DNA of 64,000 bases from Ceratothoa steindachneri (Eukaryota > Arthropoda > Malacostraca > Isopoda > Cymothoidae). Positions within the stretch are counted from its first letter, which is position 1, and each line of letters opens with the position of its first letter. The notes under the pieces were generated by a model. The model had not been told where the DNA came from. It ran no database searches and saw only the letters and a list, made by a program, of their open reading frames with translations. The stretch lies in NCBI GenBank assembly GCA_963969495.1, contig OZ018319.1, positions 204,417,100 to 204,481,099 on the forward strand, in the 5' to 3' direction. The translations under genes were made by a program, and so were the position numbers. Shown one piece after another: positions 24,151 through 36,332 of the stretch.

Positions 24151-25319
24151 TTAGAAATATAAGTTGTTAATTCATTCTTTATCTGTACCCTCTTTTCCTC
24201 CTACCTGCATTTTACCTCAGAATTCCACTCTTTCCTCTTTTTATACTAGCCATGAGTGGATCTTATGGTCTATTCTAGTTCGTAATTATGTAAGCAAATG
24301 CAATCATAATTATTAGTATTTTATTCAGAACATTCCAGCTCCCCATTATTTTGTCTCCAGATCTCCCAACACAAAATATTACACAGTAGCCTTCTTCGTG
24401 ACCTTCGTGACCTATGCTTGTAATAGTTTTGTTCTCTATTTTAATGTCGTGAAAAACTTCCTTACCCTTTTATTCAACGACTCAGAAGAGATTTGTGCTC
24501 TTCTTTATTCGCTTAGAAGCGTTTCGTAATTCTTGCCAAACTATTAAATTGAATTCTTGTTTCTTCAAAGGAAATATAAGAATTTGTTCTCCTTTCTTCA
24601 CCTGTAAGTCCAAAATTGGCCCAGTTTGAACTCAAAAGCTACATAAGATCCTTAAATAACAAACTATGAACTCAAAGGCCACCTAAGTGTCTGAAAATAG
24701 GAAGACGTAAACTCATGAACCTATACCCAACCTTCAACTCCACAAACAGCCAGGATTTTTCCCCTAATCCACATGTGGTCTTATAACATAAAAAAGAGAA
24801 CTCATATACCAAAGGGCAAGTAGTGAATCCCCAAGCCACCTGAAATTACAACGCACGGAGCCAGGATTGAACACTCATAAGCAGCTTGCCTGCCTACTCA
24901 CTAGCAGCGGCAATGGTAAATATAAGTACCATATAGTATGATCAAATAATTCTCACATCCACCTACATAGAAAAAAATCCATAACACAAGATATTGGGCT
25001 TTCATACACAATTACCACTGATTATGGAAGTTTCCCATATGACTTTGGTCTTAACAGAGCAAAATGGAAGAAAATAGAAAATACCAACACTTTCTTGACC
25101 TCATAGAGTGGAACTAGAGACAACAAGATGCGTTCATTATTATTTTTATTATTATAAATAATTTTGTTTTTATAATTAATAATTATTATTATTTATGCCA
25201 CTTGTCCCTTTTCTTTGTTGGTTTTCCTGACCAGATAATGAAATCTACATAAAGATAAGTATAAAAATAACTAACAAGTCCCTACAGGGTAAGTTCTAGT
25301 TGGATAGGAAATGCAAGAT
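24151..25319. other. No gene seen
   Basis: Ordinary AT-rich DNA with short frames only; an (ATT)n-like patch lies at 25,138-25,200. Confidence 0.5.
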
Positions 25320-25660
25320 GAAGGGTAGTGTTATGTTGTACCACCAACCACCGATCGGAGAACCGTCGTGGCCTATGGGAGTGCCACCCCGTGTTTTGTC
25401 AACGAAGTGGAGATTGGAAACCTCTTCCGCGGATCCCCAAAACGGGTGAGTGATGTGTTGTGCGTGGGAAGGAAGGAGCGTTGTGATTGGCTATTGGCGT
25501 GATGACGTGGCGGATCGAACAGCCTGTGCGAACGCGCCAGACTCGGTGCTCGACCGCGATTGACAGGAACTTACTACGAGCGCCGAATTGTTTGTGTCTT
25601 CTTTCGTTGGGAAGCGAACCCTTTATCCAGACACGAAGTACCCTGGCCTTTTCTACTTAC
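25320..25660. other. GC-richer, CpG-containing segment
   Basis: Visibly richer in G+C and CpG than the flanks (CCGATCGGAG, GTGATGACGTGGCGGATCG, CTCGACCGCGATTG), with GATTGGCTATTGGCG near 25,478 that resembles CCAAT-box sequence. It could be the remnant of a promoter or of an element end. No transcription unit can be tied to it. Confidence 0.3.
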
Positions 25661-25789
25661 CTACAAGAACCACTGATAAATTCATACCGGTCATCATAGT
25701 GGCAAGAGTGAAAACAAACCTCACTGAAGACACACACCAGTCATTGAACTCCCAGTAGTAAAGAAGTTCAAGCTTACACACTAAATTGA

Positions 25790-25930
25790 AGAATATCTGA
25801 GATAGCCAGAAGATAAGCGCCCCCAATTTCTACGCTTGCAAATAAACAACCACGAAACATACACCTGAAAATAAGCAGCTCCGAAACCTAAAGCAGAAGA
25901 TAAGCCACCACATCTTTTTGACTTTAAGAC
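25790..25930 (-). repeat. 29-bp minisatellite, inverted block
   Basis: Read on the minus strand this gives three to four units of the 29-bp repeat (TTATCTTCTGCTTTAGG..., TTATTTTCAGGTGTATG...), opposite in orientation to the main array at 26,017-26,098 and 32,704-33,362. Confidence 0.7.
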
Positions 25931-26016
25931 AAAAGCTACCCCAACATTACTCATCTGACGTTTATGCTGTTAGATCATGTTTAAGGCGTTTATTGATTTA
26001 TTTAAGACTTAAAGGT

Positions 26017-26098
26017 TTCGGGATTGCTTATCTTCAGGTAGAGGTCTCGGTGTTGTCTATCTTCAGGTAGAAGTTTTTGCGTTGCTTATCTTCAGGTA
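26017..26098 (+). repeat. 29-bp minisatellite, left part of the split array
   Basis: Two and a half units beginning TTATCTTCAGGTAGAGG. The array is interrupted at 26,098/26,099 by LINE copy 1 and resumes at 32,704 in the same register. The last 13 bp, TTATCTTCAGGTA (26,086-26,098), are repeated at 32,704-32,716. Confidence 0.85.
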
Positions 26099-26372
26099 CT
26101 GAGCTCCAGTCTGGGGTGGCTGGTTTTTAACAACCTGCTTCATCCCCACCCATACCTTCCTCACATCCCTTTTCCTCTTCTCTTCACAATCTATATATTT
26201 TACGTCGTGTCTAAGGTGGAGCCGCCATGCCGATGGACTGCCAGGCCACCAGGCGGGAGGGGTGGTCCCAAATGGCGGCGCCTGGCTCTGCCAGGCTTGT
26301 AAACACCTCTCGCAGTGCGGGCTACTGCGAGAGGTGTGCGCGATTGCATCCCATGTAAAAAAGAGGGTCATC

Positions 26373-28802
26373 ATGCCCAATGATGAAGATAAAAAAAATC
26401 CCTCAACTCCCAACTTCCCCTGAAACATCGACGAAGCCGCCCTCGGGCAGCTCCAGCAAAAAAATGGAGGTCGCCCCCCTGTGCTTGCACAGGGGACCCT
26501 CCATATTTCTCAAACCGGAGAGGAGGCTTACTCCTCTCCTTCGCCTACGGGTGCAGGGGACTCCCCCTCACCCCCTTCTCGGGAGGTGCTTTCGGGCACC
26601 TCCCTTTTTACAGCGGCAGTCCCCTCTTTTCTTTTCAAGGGGACTGTCACCAAAGCCAGCAGGCAGCCCTTAGCCAGCCGCTCCACATCGAAGCGGCTCG
26701 GTAGGGCGAACCCCCTTAGGGGGGAGAGGGAAGCCAGGCCCCTTCGGTCGCTTCCCTCAAAATACCTGCTGGCAAGGATATTAAACCTTGCCGGGGTTAA
26801 GGCTTGTGCCTCCCCACAAATGATTCTTGACGCTGCCAACGGGACCTGCAATGTCCTGGGAGGGGATGGCGAACTGCAGGCCCCTCCTGTGATAGAAATA
26901 GTCCTTGTGGAGACCCAGCCTCAGACGATAGGGCCTTCCATGGGGAGAAATCCGGGCTCGGCGCCAAGCACCGAACCTGAATCCGCCCCTATGCAAGGTC
27001 CTCCTCAAACGGCTGGGGCCTCCGAGGCAGCACAAGGAGGAGAGGGATCTCCTCTGACCGGTGCCCCTGCGACCACCAGGACCTTTTCCATTTCGGAGAA
27101 GGACCTGGCTGAGGCCGGTCCATCTGGCCTAGGGGCTTCTGTCGGCGGAGGAGAGAAGCGGCTTCATTCCCCGCCCTCCTCTCCTAAAAAGAAGAAAAAG
27201 ACAAGAAAAACTAAGAAGACTCGGGGCTCCTCTCCATAAGTAGGGGCCGTGGGGACGGATGGGTCTGCTGCCACTCTGGCAAGCAACCAAGCCAAGATCG
27301 GAACATCCGCCCCCTCGGCCCCTCCGGTTGCGGAGCCCCTGACTAAGACTAATACCAAGATTGCACAGGGCGGAGCCTCGATGACATCGGGCCTCCTCAT
27401 TCAGAGGTTACCTGGCGTTTTCGAGCCCGCTGGCTTTAAACGATTCCTTGTTATTCGCTCCACTGATGGCACCATGTTGTCCAAGGGCAACATGATCCAT
27501 CAGAGAAGAGGATTAGCTAGTGCAATTGGTAGAGAGCCGAAGGTGACCCGTTTCTCGGACGGGAGCCTTCTGGCAAATGCAGCGAATCCCGCCGAGGTGG
27601 CCAAGATAAGTGCTCTTCGGACACTTCATGGCACCCCAGCGAGTGTGACGCCGCACTCTACCATGAACTTTGTGAAAGGAGTAGTTTATGCTAGAAAACT
27701 CGTTGACTACTCCATTGAGGACATCACCCTAGAGCTGGCCGACCATGGGGCGGTCAAGGTCGAACGTGTGATGAGAAAACAGGGAGGGGCCTCGAGACCC
27801 ACCCCTACACTCTTCGTCACGTTCGACTGTGACAAGCTCCCTGAGTCGGTGCGTGCTGGTTGGTACTGCTACCGCGTGAAGGTATTCGTGCCACTGCCGC
27901 GGCGGTGCTATTACTGTCACCGCTTCGGCCATACGAATCGCTCATGTAGACGTGCAAAGTCGGGGTCACCCACAGTCTGTGTAAATTGCTTCAAGGTCGC
28001 ACACGATAAGTCCAAATCGTGTGTGGCCAAGTGTTTCAATTTCGAAGAGCCGCACCCTGCTTCTTTGAAAGCAATGTGGTGCATATCTTCTTGAGAAAGA
28101 AATCCTGGCCGTTCAGGCCCAGGATAGACTCTCATTCCGCGAGGCTAAGGACTTGGTCCTGGCGCGCCCGGCCCTGCCTGGGACGTCATATGCCTCAGTA
28201 GTTAGAAAGGCACCCTCTGCTCCTGGCCCATCTAGGCCAACGAGCACGGTTTTTTCCGCGCCCATTCGGAGCCCTTCTGCTGGCTCTACCCAACCCGGGC
28301 GCTTCCCAGGTAAAGCTGGCGGCAAAAAGAGTTCATACCCAGACCCGGCTAAAACCAGGGCTCTCCCCTCTTCCACCAGCGTGACCGTTTGTCGCAAGGC
28401 GAAACGGCCACGCGCCTCCACCGAGTCGTTAGACTCACAGAAGGCAACACCCCTGGAGATGGTCGCTAGGCTATCTTCGGGAGTTCCTAAAGCTGTTCCC
28501 CGAAAGGAGGACAGCAACAAAGGAGCTTCGGCTCCTTCGCCCACGCCCCGAGGTGGAGCAAGTGGCTCGGAGACGATTGTGCCTCGAAAAGAGGGACCTT
28601 GCCTCCGAAGACGCAACGCCTGCCTAAGGTTTCGAGGCGGAGGGAGGAAAAGACTCGCATGGCGAGCCCAACCTCCCCCAATAAGTCCTCGAAGGCGACA
28701 GCGCCTCCAGCGCTTTGACCGGCCAACAGCGCTCGGAAGCGTACGGCCATTCCCATGAGGGTCTTCCATTCGAGGAGGGCTTTCGCGTCTCCTCCGAGCT
28801 AA
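26373..28802 (+). pseudogene. LINE ORF1 (gag-like nucleic-acid-binding protein), copy 1, broken
   Basis: ATG at 26,373. A frame change near 26,475 lies in a C run; the main frame then runs 26,481-28,094 with a stop at about 27,237. It contains a serine/proline-rich N-terminal part, a basic stretch KKKKKTRKTKKTRGS near 27,190 that looks like a nuclear-localisation or RNA-binding patch, and a conserved central domain (FEPAGFKRFLVIRSTDGTM). Three CCHC-type knuckles follow at 27,907-28,060: CYYCHRFGHTNRSC, CVNCFKVAHDKSKSC and a third that has lost its cysteines. A one-base insertion near 28,066 ends the frame early; the rest continues in another frame to a stop at 28,800-28,802. ORF1 proteins of this kind coat the LINE RNA. 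Confidence 0.8.
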
Positions 28803-31800
28803 GCCTGGGGGGCATATTTCTTCAATGGAATTGCCGTGGACTCCTAGCCAACTGGGAGGAGCTGCGGAGGCTCGTCTCTTCCCGTTCCCCGTTAGCTATT
28901 TTTTAAAGGAGACCATGCTAGGCGCGTGCCCCCTGCCTTCCATCCCAGGGTATAAGGGTCTTGCGACCCTACTACCTTTGGGTGGCCGGGCTGGGGGATG
29001 CGCGGTTTACACCCGGCATGATGTCTCCGTTCTTCCTTTCTCTTTAGATACCTCCTTTCAGGCAGTGGCTGTGCAGCTGCACCTGGATAGGGGGTATACT
29101 CTGATTTCTGCGTACATTCCACCGTCAAGCTGACTTCGACGCGGGGGACTTCCGCCGCGTCGTGGCACGGTTGCCGAGGCCCTATCTCTTGCTTGGAGAT
29201 CTGAACGGCAGGCATCCTCTCTGGGGAGATTACTCCATAAATCCCAGGGAACAAGTCCTTGCCGATCTGATCAAAGAGCTTGAGATGGGTGTCCTAAACG
29301 TGGATGAGTTTACGCATCACTGTCCGAGAACCGCTTCATTTTCTTGCTTGACCTATCTTTGTGCTCATCGGACGCACAGCCTGATTTTGATTGAGGGGTG
29401 GTCGATGACCTCCATGGTAGTGATCACTTTTCTATTCAAATATCATTTGCAGGGCAACTGCCGCCTGAGAGACCACCTCGGTGGTGCTTGGCGCGGGCGC
29501 GGTGGCCTGCATTTCAGGAAATGACTGAATTCTCTATCTCAGTCGAGGAGTTTAGGTCGGTAGATGAGGCCGTTGAGCTCTTCTCCGGCAACCTCATCGC
29601 CGTGGGCCTGACTACTATTCCTAGGACGTCTGGCCGTTTTGCACGCCGACCACTCCCATGGTGGTCGGCCGAGTGTGAGACGGCCCTCAAACAGAAGCGT
29701 TATGCCTACATGCGCTATAAGCGCCGCCCTAACGATTTCACTGTCGCTGAATTTCGTTAGGCTAGGGCTAGGTTCCGGTATATTTCGAAGCACGCTCGCC
29801 ACTCTTCTTGGCGGGCATACGTGTCTTCACTTAACAGCAAGACCCCTTTAGCTGAAGTGTGGAAGCGAGTCAAAAGGATTCGGGGAAAGTTCTCGCAGGA
29901 CCCCCCTCCCGTTCTCCAGGAGAATGGGACCGCAATCTCGGACCCCGCGTCCGTGGCGGAATCCTTAGCGACCACTTTTTCCGCATTCTCTAGTTCTCTA
30001 GCCGTGATGCTGCTCCACCAGAATTCAATGCACGTCGTGATGCCATGGAAGGCCGCCGGCTGGACTTTACCTCCAGAGGCGGAGAACCCTTCAACCACAG
30101 GTTTACTGTGAGTGAGTTGCGTTCCGCTCTCGTTTCGTGCGCGGACACAGCCCATGGTCCGGACGATGTCCCGTACGCCATGCTTTGACACCTGGGTGAG
30201 CGAAGCATGACCTTTCTGTCAGATTTGTTCAACAGGATCTGGGTGGAAGGTCTTCTCCCAGACTTCTGGCGAATCACTACTGTGCTCGCCTTTCGCAAGC
30301 TGGGGAGAGATCACTCTACCCTGACCGGTTTCCGCCCAATCTCTCTAACCTCTTGCGTGTGCAAGTTGATGGAGAAATTGGTAAATGTTAGATTAGCCTA
30401 TTTCCTGGACAGCGGAGGCCATCTGTCTTCTGCACAGTGCGGCTTCCGTAAGTTCCACTCCACGTCGGATGCTCTGTTGCGACTGAAAAATGCCGTCTGC
30501 GAGGCTTTCCTTCGTAGACAGCACTACACCACGGTGTTTTTTGATCTGGAGAAGGCCTATGATACCGCATGGCGATACGGTATCATGAAGACTCTCCACA
30601 CTATGGGGGCGAGGGGACGCCTCCCAATGTTTATATCTAAATTTTTGCGAGATCGTCGATTCCGCGTACGGGTGGGGGGAGCCCTCTCTGGCCCAAAGGA
30701 GCAGGAAGAGGGTGTCCTGCAGAGAAGTGTCCTCAGTATCAAACTCTTTGCCCTCAGCATCAACAGCATCACATTAGTGCTGCCGGAAGATGTTCTCGCT
30801 ACGCTCTACGTGAACGACCTTTTGATCTCCTTTGGCGCGGCCTAGATGCCAACTCTGGAGCGTCGACTCCAATAGGCATTGAACCGCGTCTCTCGCTATG
30901 CCGAAGCGCACAGGTTTCGGTTTTCTTTGGCCAAGACTAAGGTGGTGCACTTCTGCCGACATCCGCGGCTTGTTTTTAATGGGGTGCGCCTGGATGTGGT
31001 TGAGTCGCACCGTTTCCTTGGTCTTGTATTCGACCGACGCCTCACCTGGGAGGCTCATATTCGCAGCCTTGGGGGCCCTTGTACCCGCGCCATGGACATT
31101 CTCCGTTCCGTGACGCACAGCGCTTGGGGCGCTGATAGGGCTACCGCCTTACCTTTTTATCGATCCTTTGTTCGCTTGAAGCTCGACTACGGATGCGAGT
31201 TTTATGCATCCGCAGCCTGAGCGTTTATTGCGGAAGGTGGATTAGATCCACCACACCGGCCTTCGCCTTGCGACCGGTGCCTTCCGCACTTCCCTAATTA
31301 AGAGTCTGTTGGTCAAAGCTTGGGAGATGCCTCTCGCTCTGCGCCGCGTGCAGTGCATCACTCCCCTGTTCGCGCGAGCCCGGCGCCTCCCTCAGTCGCA
31401 ACAGCTCTCACTGCATCTGCAGCTGATCTCGATGGTGCCTATGCTGCCTAGAGACGCCAGTCATACCCTAAGCCCTTTGGGTTTAGGGCCAGGAAACTCC
31501 TTCGAGAGGTAGATATAGCTCTCGGGCCGGTGGCGCCCCTGGTTCTGGCCAGGACGCCACCCTGGAGGCTACCACATTTGGCTATTTGTCGCCACGCCTC
31601 TGCTCCCAAAGCTTGTACTGCGCCGGGAGTATTGCGTTCGAACTTTTTGGAGCACACATCGTGTCACGCTGGTACCGTGCCAGTGTATACGAATGGCTCC
31701 AAGTCCCAAGAGGGGGTCGGCTTCCCCGCCGTATCCCCTCTGTTTGAAGTCAGCGCGGCTCTACCAGGTTCTGCGTCGTTCTTCACGGCCAAGCTGGTGG

Positions 31801-32519
31801 CAATACACCACTCGGTACGGGAGATTACGCGACGTGCCCAGTTCGGAGACCATATTGTAATCTATAGCGACTCACAAAGTGCCCTGAGTGCTCTCGGGGC
31901 ATTGGAATCTCCGCATCCCCTGGTTCGCGAAATCCGTGACGCCACGGTTTTGGCGAGCCAGGCAGATGTCGAGATTGTTTTCTGCTGGGTTCCTGGACAT
32001 GTATGAATTGCGGGGAATGAGCGCGCTGATGAGGGCACCAAAGAGTCCACAAGGACTCCGCGACCAGGCCAGCGTTTCGCTCTTCCTCACACTGACTACA
32101 TGGCAGGAATACGGGCAGCTCTTCGGACTGCTTGGCAAAGAAGATGGAAGACGGTCGAAGGGAACTTAAAGTTGCGTGCCATTGCGCCGCGACTGTTCCC
32201 ATGGACCTATCCCCCAATGCCGCGGCGGCTTCAGGTTGCTTTCTGTCGTCTCCGAATCGGGCACACTCGTGTGACGCATCGCTATTTGATGGAGCACTCG
32301 CCTGCGCCCTATTGCAACGACTGCGTCGTCCCTTAGACTGTTCGGCACATTCTTGTCGAATGTCCCAGTCTGGGTGATCTTCGCGCACGACACCTGTCCT
32401 GGTACCGGGATGGGCGGGGTCGCTACCACCTGTCCCTTGTACTCGGGATGAGTGCGTGCACATCGACTGGTGGACTTATTGACTTTTGGGGGGAGGCCGG
32501 CCTTCTCCCTATTATTTAA
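28715..32519 (+). pseudogene. LINE ORF2 (endonuclease-RT-RNase H), copy 1, inactivated
   Basis: The endonuclease starts near GIFLQWNCRG (28,811) and continues in pieces, with YLLLGDLNGRHPLWGD near 29,180. The RT is in the frame 30,207-30,845: TGFRPISLTSCVCKLMEK, VFFDLEKAYDTAW, then LYVNDL at 30,804-30,821, where the first catalytic Asp of YVDD is Asn. A TAG follows at 30,843-30,845, and another stop falls about ten codons later. In the RNase H, VYTNGSKS has Asn for the first Asp and TAKLVA has Lys for the Glu; a TGA replaces the Gly after WVPGHV. The final stop is at 32,517-32,519. Relative to copy 2 it has lost 18 bp near 30,967. It is clearly non-functional. Confidence 0.85.
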
Positions 32520-32648
32520 GCAGGGTTTGTTTTTTGTTTTGTTTTGTTTTTTGCATTTGTTTTTGTCTTTTTCCTTTCCCCCATTTAGGGTGTTTTTTTT
32601 CGTTTAATTTTATTTTAAAGTAGCCTAGAACTAGGCCAGTTTTAATAC

Positions 32649-32677
32649 GGCGACTAATGCCCATGTAGGCAGTCGCT
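32649..32677 (+). other. 3'-UTR stem-loop of LINE copy 1
   Basis: GGCGAC, then TGCC, a short loop, GGCA and GTCGC, which folds as two stacked stems about 27 bp before the poly(A). Same element as at 40,288-40,316; the last base pair is lost here. Confidence 0.6.
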
Positions 32678-32703
32678 AGATGAGCTCTAATAAAAAAAAA
32701 AAA

Positions 32704-33362
32704 TTATCTTCAGGTAGAGGTTCCGGGGTGGTTTATCTTCATATATAGGTTTCTGGGCTACTTATCTTCAGGTAGAGATTTCGGGGTTGCCTATCTTAAT
32801 GGTAGAGGTTTTGTGGTGGCTTATCTTCAGATAGAGGTTTTGGGGTTGCTTATTTGCAGGTAGAGGCTTTCGCATTGATTATATTCAGGTAAAGGTTTGG
32901 GGGTGGTTTATTTTCATATAGAGATTTCAAATTTGCCTATCTTCAGGTAGAAGTTTTGGGGTTGTTTATCTTCAGATAGATGTTTTGTGGTGGTTTATAT
33001 TCAGGTAGAGGCTTCGAGTTTGCTAATCTTGAGGTAGAGGTTTTTGCGTTGCTTATCTTCAGGTAGAGGTTTTGTGGTGTCTTATCTTCATACAGAAGTT
33101 TCGGGTTTGCTTATCTTCAGGTGGATGTTTCGGGTTTGATTATCTTTAGGTGTTGCTTATCTTCAGTTAGAGCTTTTGTGGTGGCTTATCTTCAGATAGA
33201 GGTTTCGGGTTTGCTTATCTTCATGTAGATGTTGTTTTCGTTGCTTATCTTCAGGTAAAGGTTTTGGGGTGGTTTATCTTAATATATATGTTTTGAGGTT
33301 GCTTTTCTTCCGGTAGAGGTTTCGGGGTAGCTTATCTACAGGTGCAGGTTTGGAGGTGGCTT
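32704..33362 (+). repeat. 29-bp minisatellite, main array
   Basis: About 23 units of 29 bp, each starting TTATCTTCAGGTAGAGG and ending TTTYGGGGTKGC or close to it; one unit is shortened near 33,150. It lies exactly between the two LINE copies and continues the units seen at 26,017-26,098. The terminal TGGAGGTGGCTT (33,351-33,362) is the target duplication of LINE copy 2. Confidence 0.9.
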
Positions 33363-33889
33363 GTAAGGGGCGCGGCGATTTGCCATCCTGGCCGCCGTGC
33401 TGACGGGATCCAGCGCTCCGTCCGGCCCCAGCTTAGCCTCTCTTCCTTCCTTCAGATAGCCCGATTTCTCCCCTACCTCGTCGCTTTTCATACAACCTCT
33501 CCCACAACTTTCTCTGGTCAGCCTTTAATTTCACAGGGTAGAATGCTGACCTTCTTCTCAAGCCAACCACCCCGGATGGGGGCTGAGGGGGGAGGGGACA
33601 TTGTTCCCTAACCCCTCAGCTCCGGTTCGGGATGGGTTTTTTTTAACAACCTGCTTCATCCCCACCCATACCTTCCTCACATCCTTTTTCCTCTCCTCTT
33701 CACATTCTATCTCTTTTACGCAGTGTCTAAGGTGGAGCCGCCATGCCGAAGGACTGCCAGGTCACCAGGCGGGAGGGGTGGTCCCAAATGGCGGCGCCTG
33801 GCTCTGCCGGGCCTGTAAGCACCTCTTGCAGTGCGGGCTACTGCAAGAGGTGGTGAGCGATTGCGTCCCGTAAAACAAAGAGGGTCACC
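33363..33889 (+). promoter_or_regulatory. 5' UTR / likely internal promoter of LINE copy 2
   Basis: A non-coding leader preceding the first ORF1 ATG. The first 250 bp are absent from copy 1. LINE families of this group carry an internal promoter at the 5' end, so it probably lies here; no specific box is identified. Confidence 0.4.
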
Positions 33890-36332
33890 ATGCCAAATGA
33901 TGAAAAAAAAAAATCTTCCCTTAATTCCCCCTAAAACAACGGAGCCGCCCTCGTGCAGCTCCACAGAAAAGATGGAGGTATCCCCCCCTGTGCTTGCGCA
34001 GGGGACCCTCCATAGCTTTTTAACCGGAGAGGAGGCTTACTCCTCTCCTACGCCTACGGGTGTAGGGGACTCCCCCTCACCCCCTTCTCTGGAGGTGCTT
34101 TCGGGCACCTCCCTATCTCCAGCGGCAGTCACTCCTTTGCTTTGTAAGGGGACTGCCAAGAAAGCCAGCAGGCAGCCCATTGCCGACCGCCCCTCGTACA
34201 AGCGGCTCGGTAGGGCAAACCCCCTTAGGGGGGAGAGGGAAGCCAGGCCCCTTCGGTCGCTTCCCTCAAAAGACCTGCTGGCAAAAATATTAAACCTTGC
34301 CGGGGTCAAGGCCTCTACCTCCCCACTAAAGACTTATGACGCTGCCAAGGGGACCTGCGATGTCCTGGGAGGGGATGGCTAACTGAAGGCTTCTCCTGTG
34401 ATAGACATGGTCCTTAGGGAAAACCAGTCTCAGAAGGTAGGGCCTTCCATGGGGGGGAATCCGGGCTCGGCGCCAAGCACCGAACCCGAATCCGCCCCTA
34501 TGCAAGGTCCTCATCAAACGGCTGTGGATTCTCAGGCAGTAAAAGGAGGGGAGGGATCTCCTCCGGATGATGCCCCTGCGACCACCAGGACCTTCTCCAT
34601 TTCGGAGAAGGACCTGGCTGAGGCCGGTCCATCTGGCCTGGGGGCTTATACCGGCGGGGGTGAGAAGCGGGTTCATTCCCCGCCCTCCTCTCCAAAAAAG
34701 AAAAGGACGAAAAAGACCAAAAAGACGAAGAAGACTCGGGGCTCCTCTCAATCCGCGGGGGCTACGGGGACGGATGGGTCTGTTGCCACTTTGGCAAGCG
34801 ACCAAGCCAAGATCGGCACATCCGGGCCCTCTGCTTCCCCGGGTACGGAGCTCCTGACGATGACAAAGACCAAAAGTGCACAGGGCGGAGCCTCGATGAC
34901 ATCGGGGCCCCTCATTCGGAGGTTACCTGGCGTTTTCGAGCCCGCTGGCTTCAAATGCTTCCTCGTTATTCGCTCCACTGATGGCAGCATGTTGTCCAAG
35001 GGCAACATGATTCATCAGAGGAGAGGATGAGCTAGTGCAATTGGTAGAGAGCCGAAGGTAACCCGTTTCTCGGACGGGAGCCTTCTGGCGAATGCGGCGA
35101 ATCCCGCCGAGGCGGCCAAGATAAGTGCTCTTCGGACACTTCATGGCACCCCTGTAAGTGTGACGCCGCACTCTACCATGAACTTTGTGAAAGGAGTAGT
35201 TTATGCGAGGGAACTCGTTGACTACTCCATTGAGGACATCACCCTAGAGCTGGCCGACCATGGGGCGGTCAAGTTCGAACGTGTGATGAGAAAACAGAGA
35301 GGGGCCTCGAGACCCACCCCTACACTCTTCGTCACGTTCGACTGTGACAAGCTCCCTGAGTCGGTGCGTGCCGGTTGGTAACGTTACCGCGTGAAGGCAT
35401 TCGTGCCACTGCCGCGGCGGTGCTATTACTTTCACCGCTTGGGCCATACGAATCGCTCATGTAGACGTGCAAAGTCGGGGTCACCCAAGGTATGTGTAAA
35501 TTGCTCCAAGGTCGCACACGATAAGTCCAAATCGTGTGTGGCCAAGTGTGTCAATTGCGGAGAGGTGCACCCTGCTTCTTCGAAGCAATGTGGTGCATAT
35601 CTCCTTGAGAAAGAAATCCTGGCCGTTCAGGCCCAGGATCGACTCTCATTCCGCGAGGCAAAGGACTTGGTCCTGGCGCGCCCGGCTCTGCCTGGGACGT
35701 CATATGCCTCAATAGTTAGAAAGGCACCCTCTGCTCCTGGCCCATCTAGGCCAACGAGCACGGTTTTTTCCGCGCCCATTCGGAGCCCTTCTGCGGGCTC
35801 TACCCAACCTGGGCGCTCCCCTGGTAAAGCTGGCGGCAAAAAGGGTTCATACCCTGCCCCGTCTAAAACCAGGGCTCCCCACTCTTCCCCCAGCGTGACC
35901 GTTTCCCGTAAAGCGAAACAGCCACGCGCCTCCACCGAGTCGTTAGATTCACAGGAGGCAACACCCCTGAAGATGGTCGCTAGACCATCTTCCGGGGTTC
36001 CTAAAGCTGTTCCCCGAAAGAAGGACAGCAACAAAGGAGCTTCGGCCCCTTCGCCCACGCCCCGAGGTGGAGCGAGTGGCTCGGAGACGGTGGTTCCTCG
36101 AAAAGAGGGCCCCACGCCTCCGAAGCCGCAACGCAGGCCTAAGGTTTCGAGGCGGAGGGAGGAAAAGACTCGCATGGCGAGCCCAACCTCCCTCAATAAG
36201 TCCTCGAAGGCGACAGCGCCTTCAGCGCTTTGTCCGGCCAACAGCGCCCGGGGTTCTGCCCCCGGGAAGCGTACGGCCATTCCCGTGAGGGTCTTCAATT
36301 CGAGGAGGGCCACCGCGTCTCCTCCGAGCTAG
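33890..36332 (+). pseudogene. LINE ORF1 (gag-like, zinc knuckles), copy 2, four breaks
   Basis: ATG at 33,890, aligned with copy 1. Breaks: an A-run length change just after the start, a TAA at 34,379-34,381 where copy 1 has a sense codon, a TGA at 35,028-35,030, and a TAA at about 35,379 where copy 1 reads Tyr-Cys. The last frame, 35,391-36,332, encodes the knuckle region. The first knuckle, CYYFHRLGHTNRSC, has lost its second Cys; CVNCSKVAHDKSKSC and CVNCGEVHPASSKQC are intact. A long Ser/Pro/Lys-rich tail follows. Because the stops differ from those in copy 1, they are probably post-insertion damage. ORF1 ends at TAG 36,330-36,332, overlapping the start of the endonuclease frame. Confidence 0.8.

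Larger units (their letters stand above)
26099..32703 (+). mobile_element. RNase H-bearing LINE, copy 1 (5'-truncated, decayed)
   Basis: About 6.6 kb colinear with copy 2 (33,363-40,343), lacking roughly the first 250 bp of copy 2. It ends in a poly(A) tail. The duplication TTATCTTCAGGTA lies at 26,086-26,098 and 32,704-32,716; because the target is itself a tandem repeat, this duplication is less conclusive than in unique DNA. The layout is ORF1 with zinc knuckles, then ORF2 with AP-type endonuclease, RT and RNase H. The RNase H domain places it in the I-like group of LINEs; the exact clade is not settled here. Confidence 0.9.

Noticed and set aside
34326..34805. Long antisense frames opposite the LINE ORFs, here and throughout 26-40 kb
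   Set aside because: Shadows of GC-rich sense coding sequence; no conserved domain and not preserved between the two copies.
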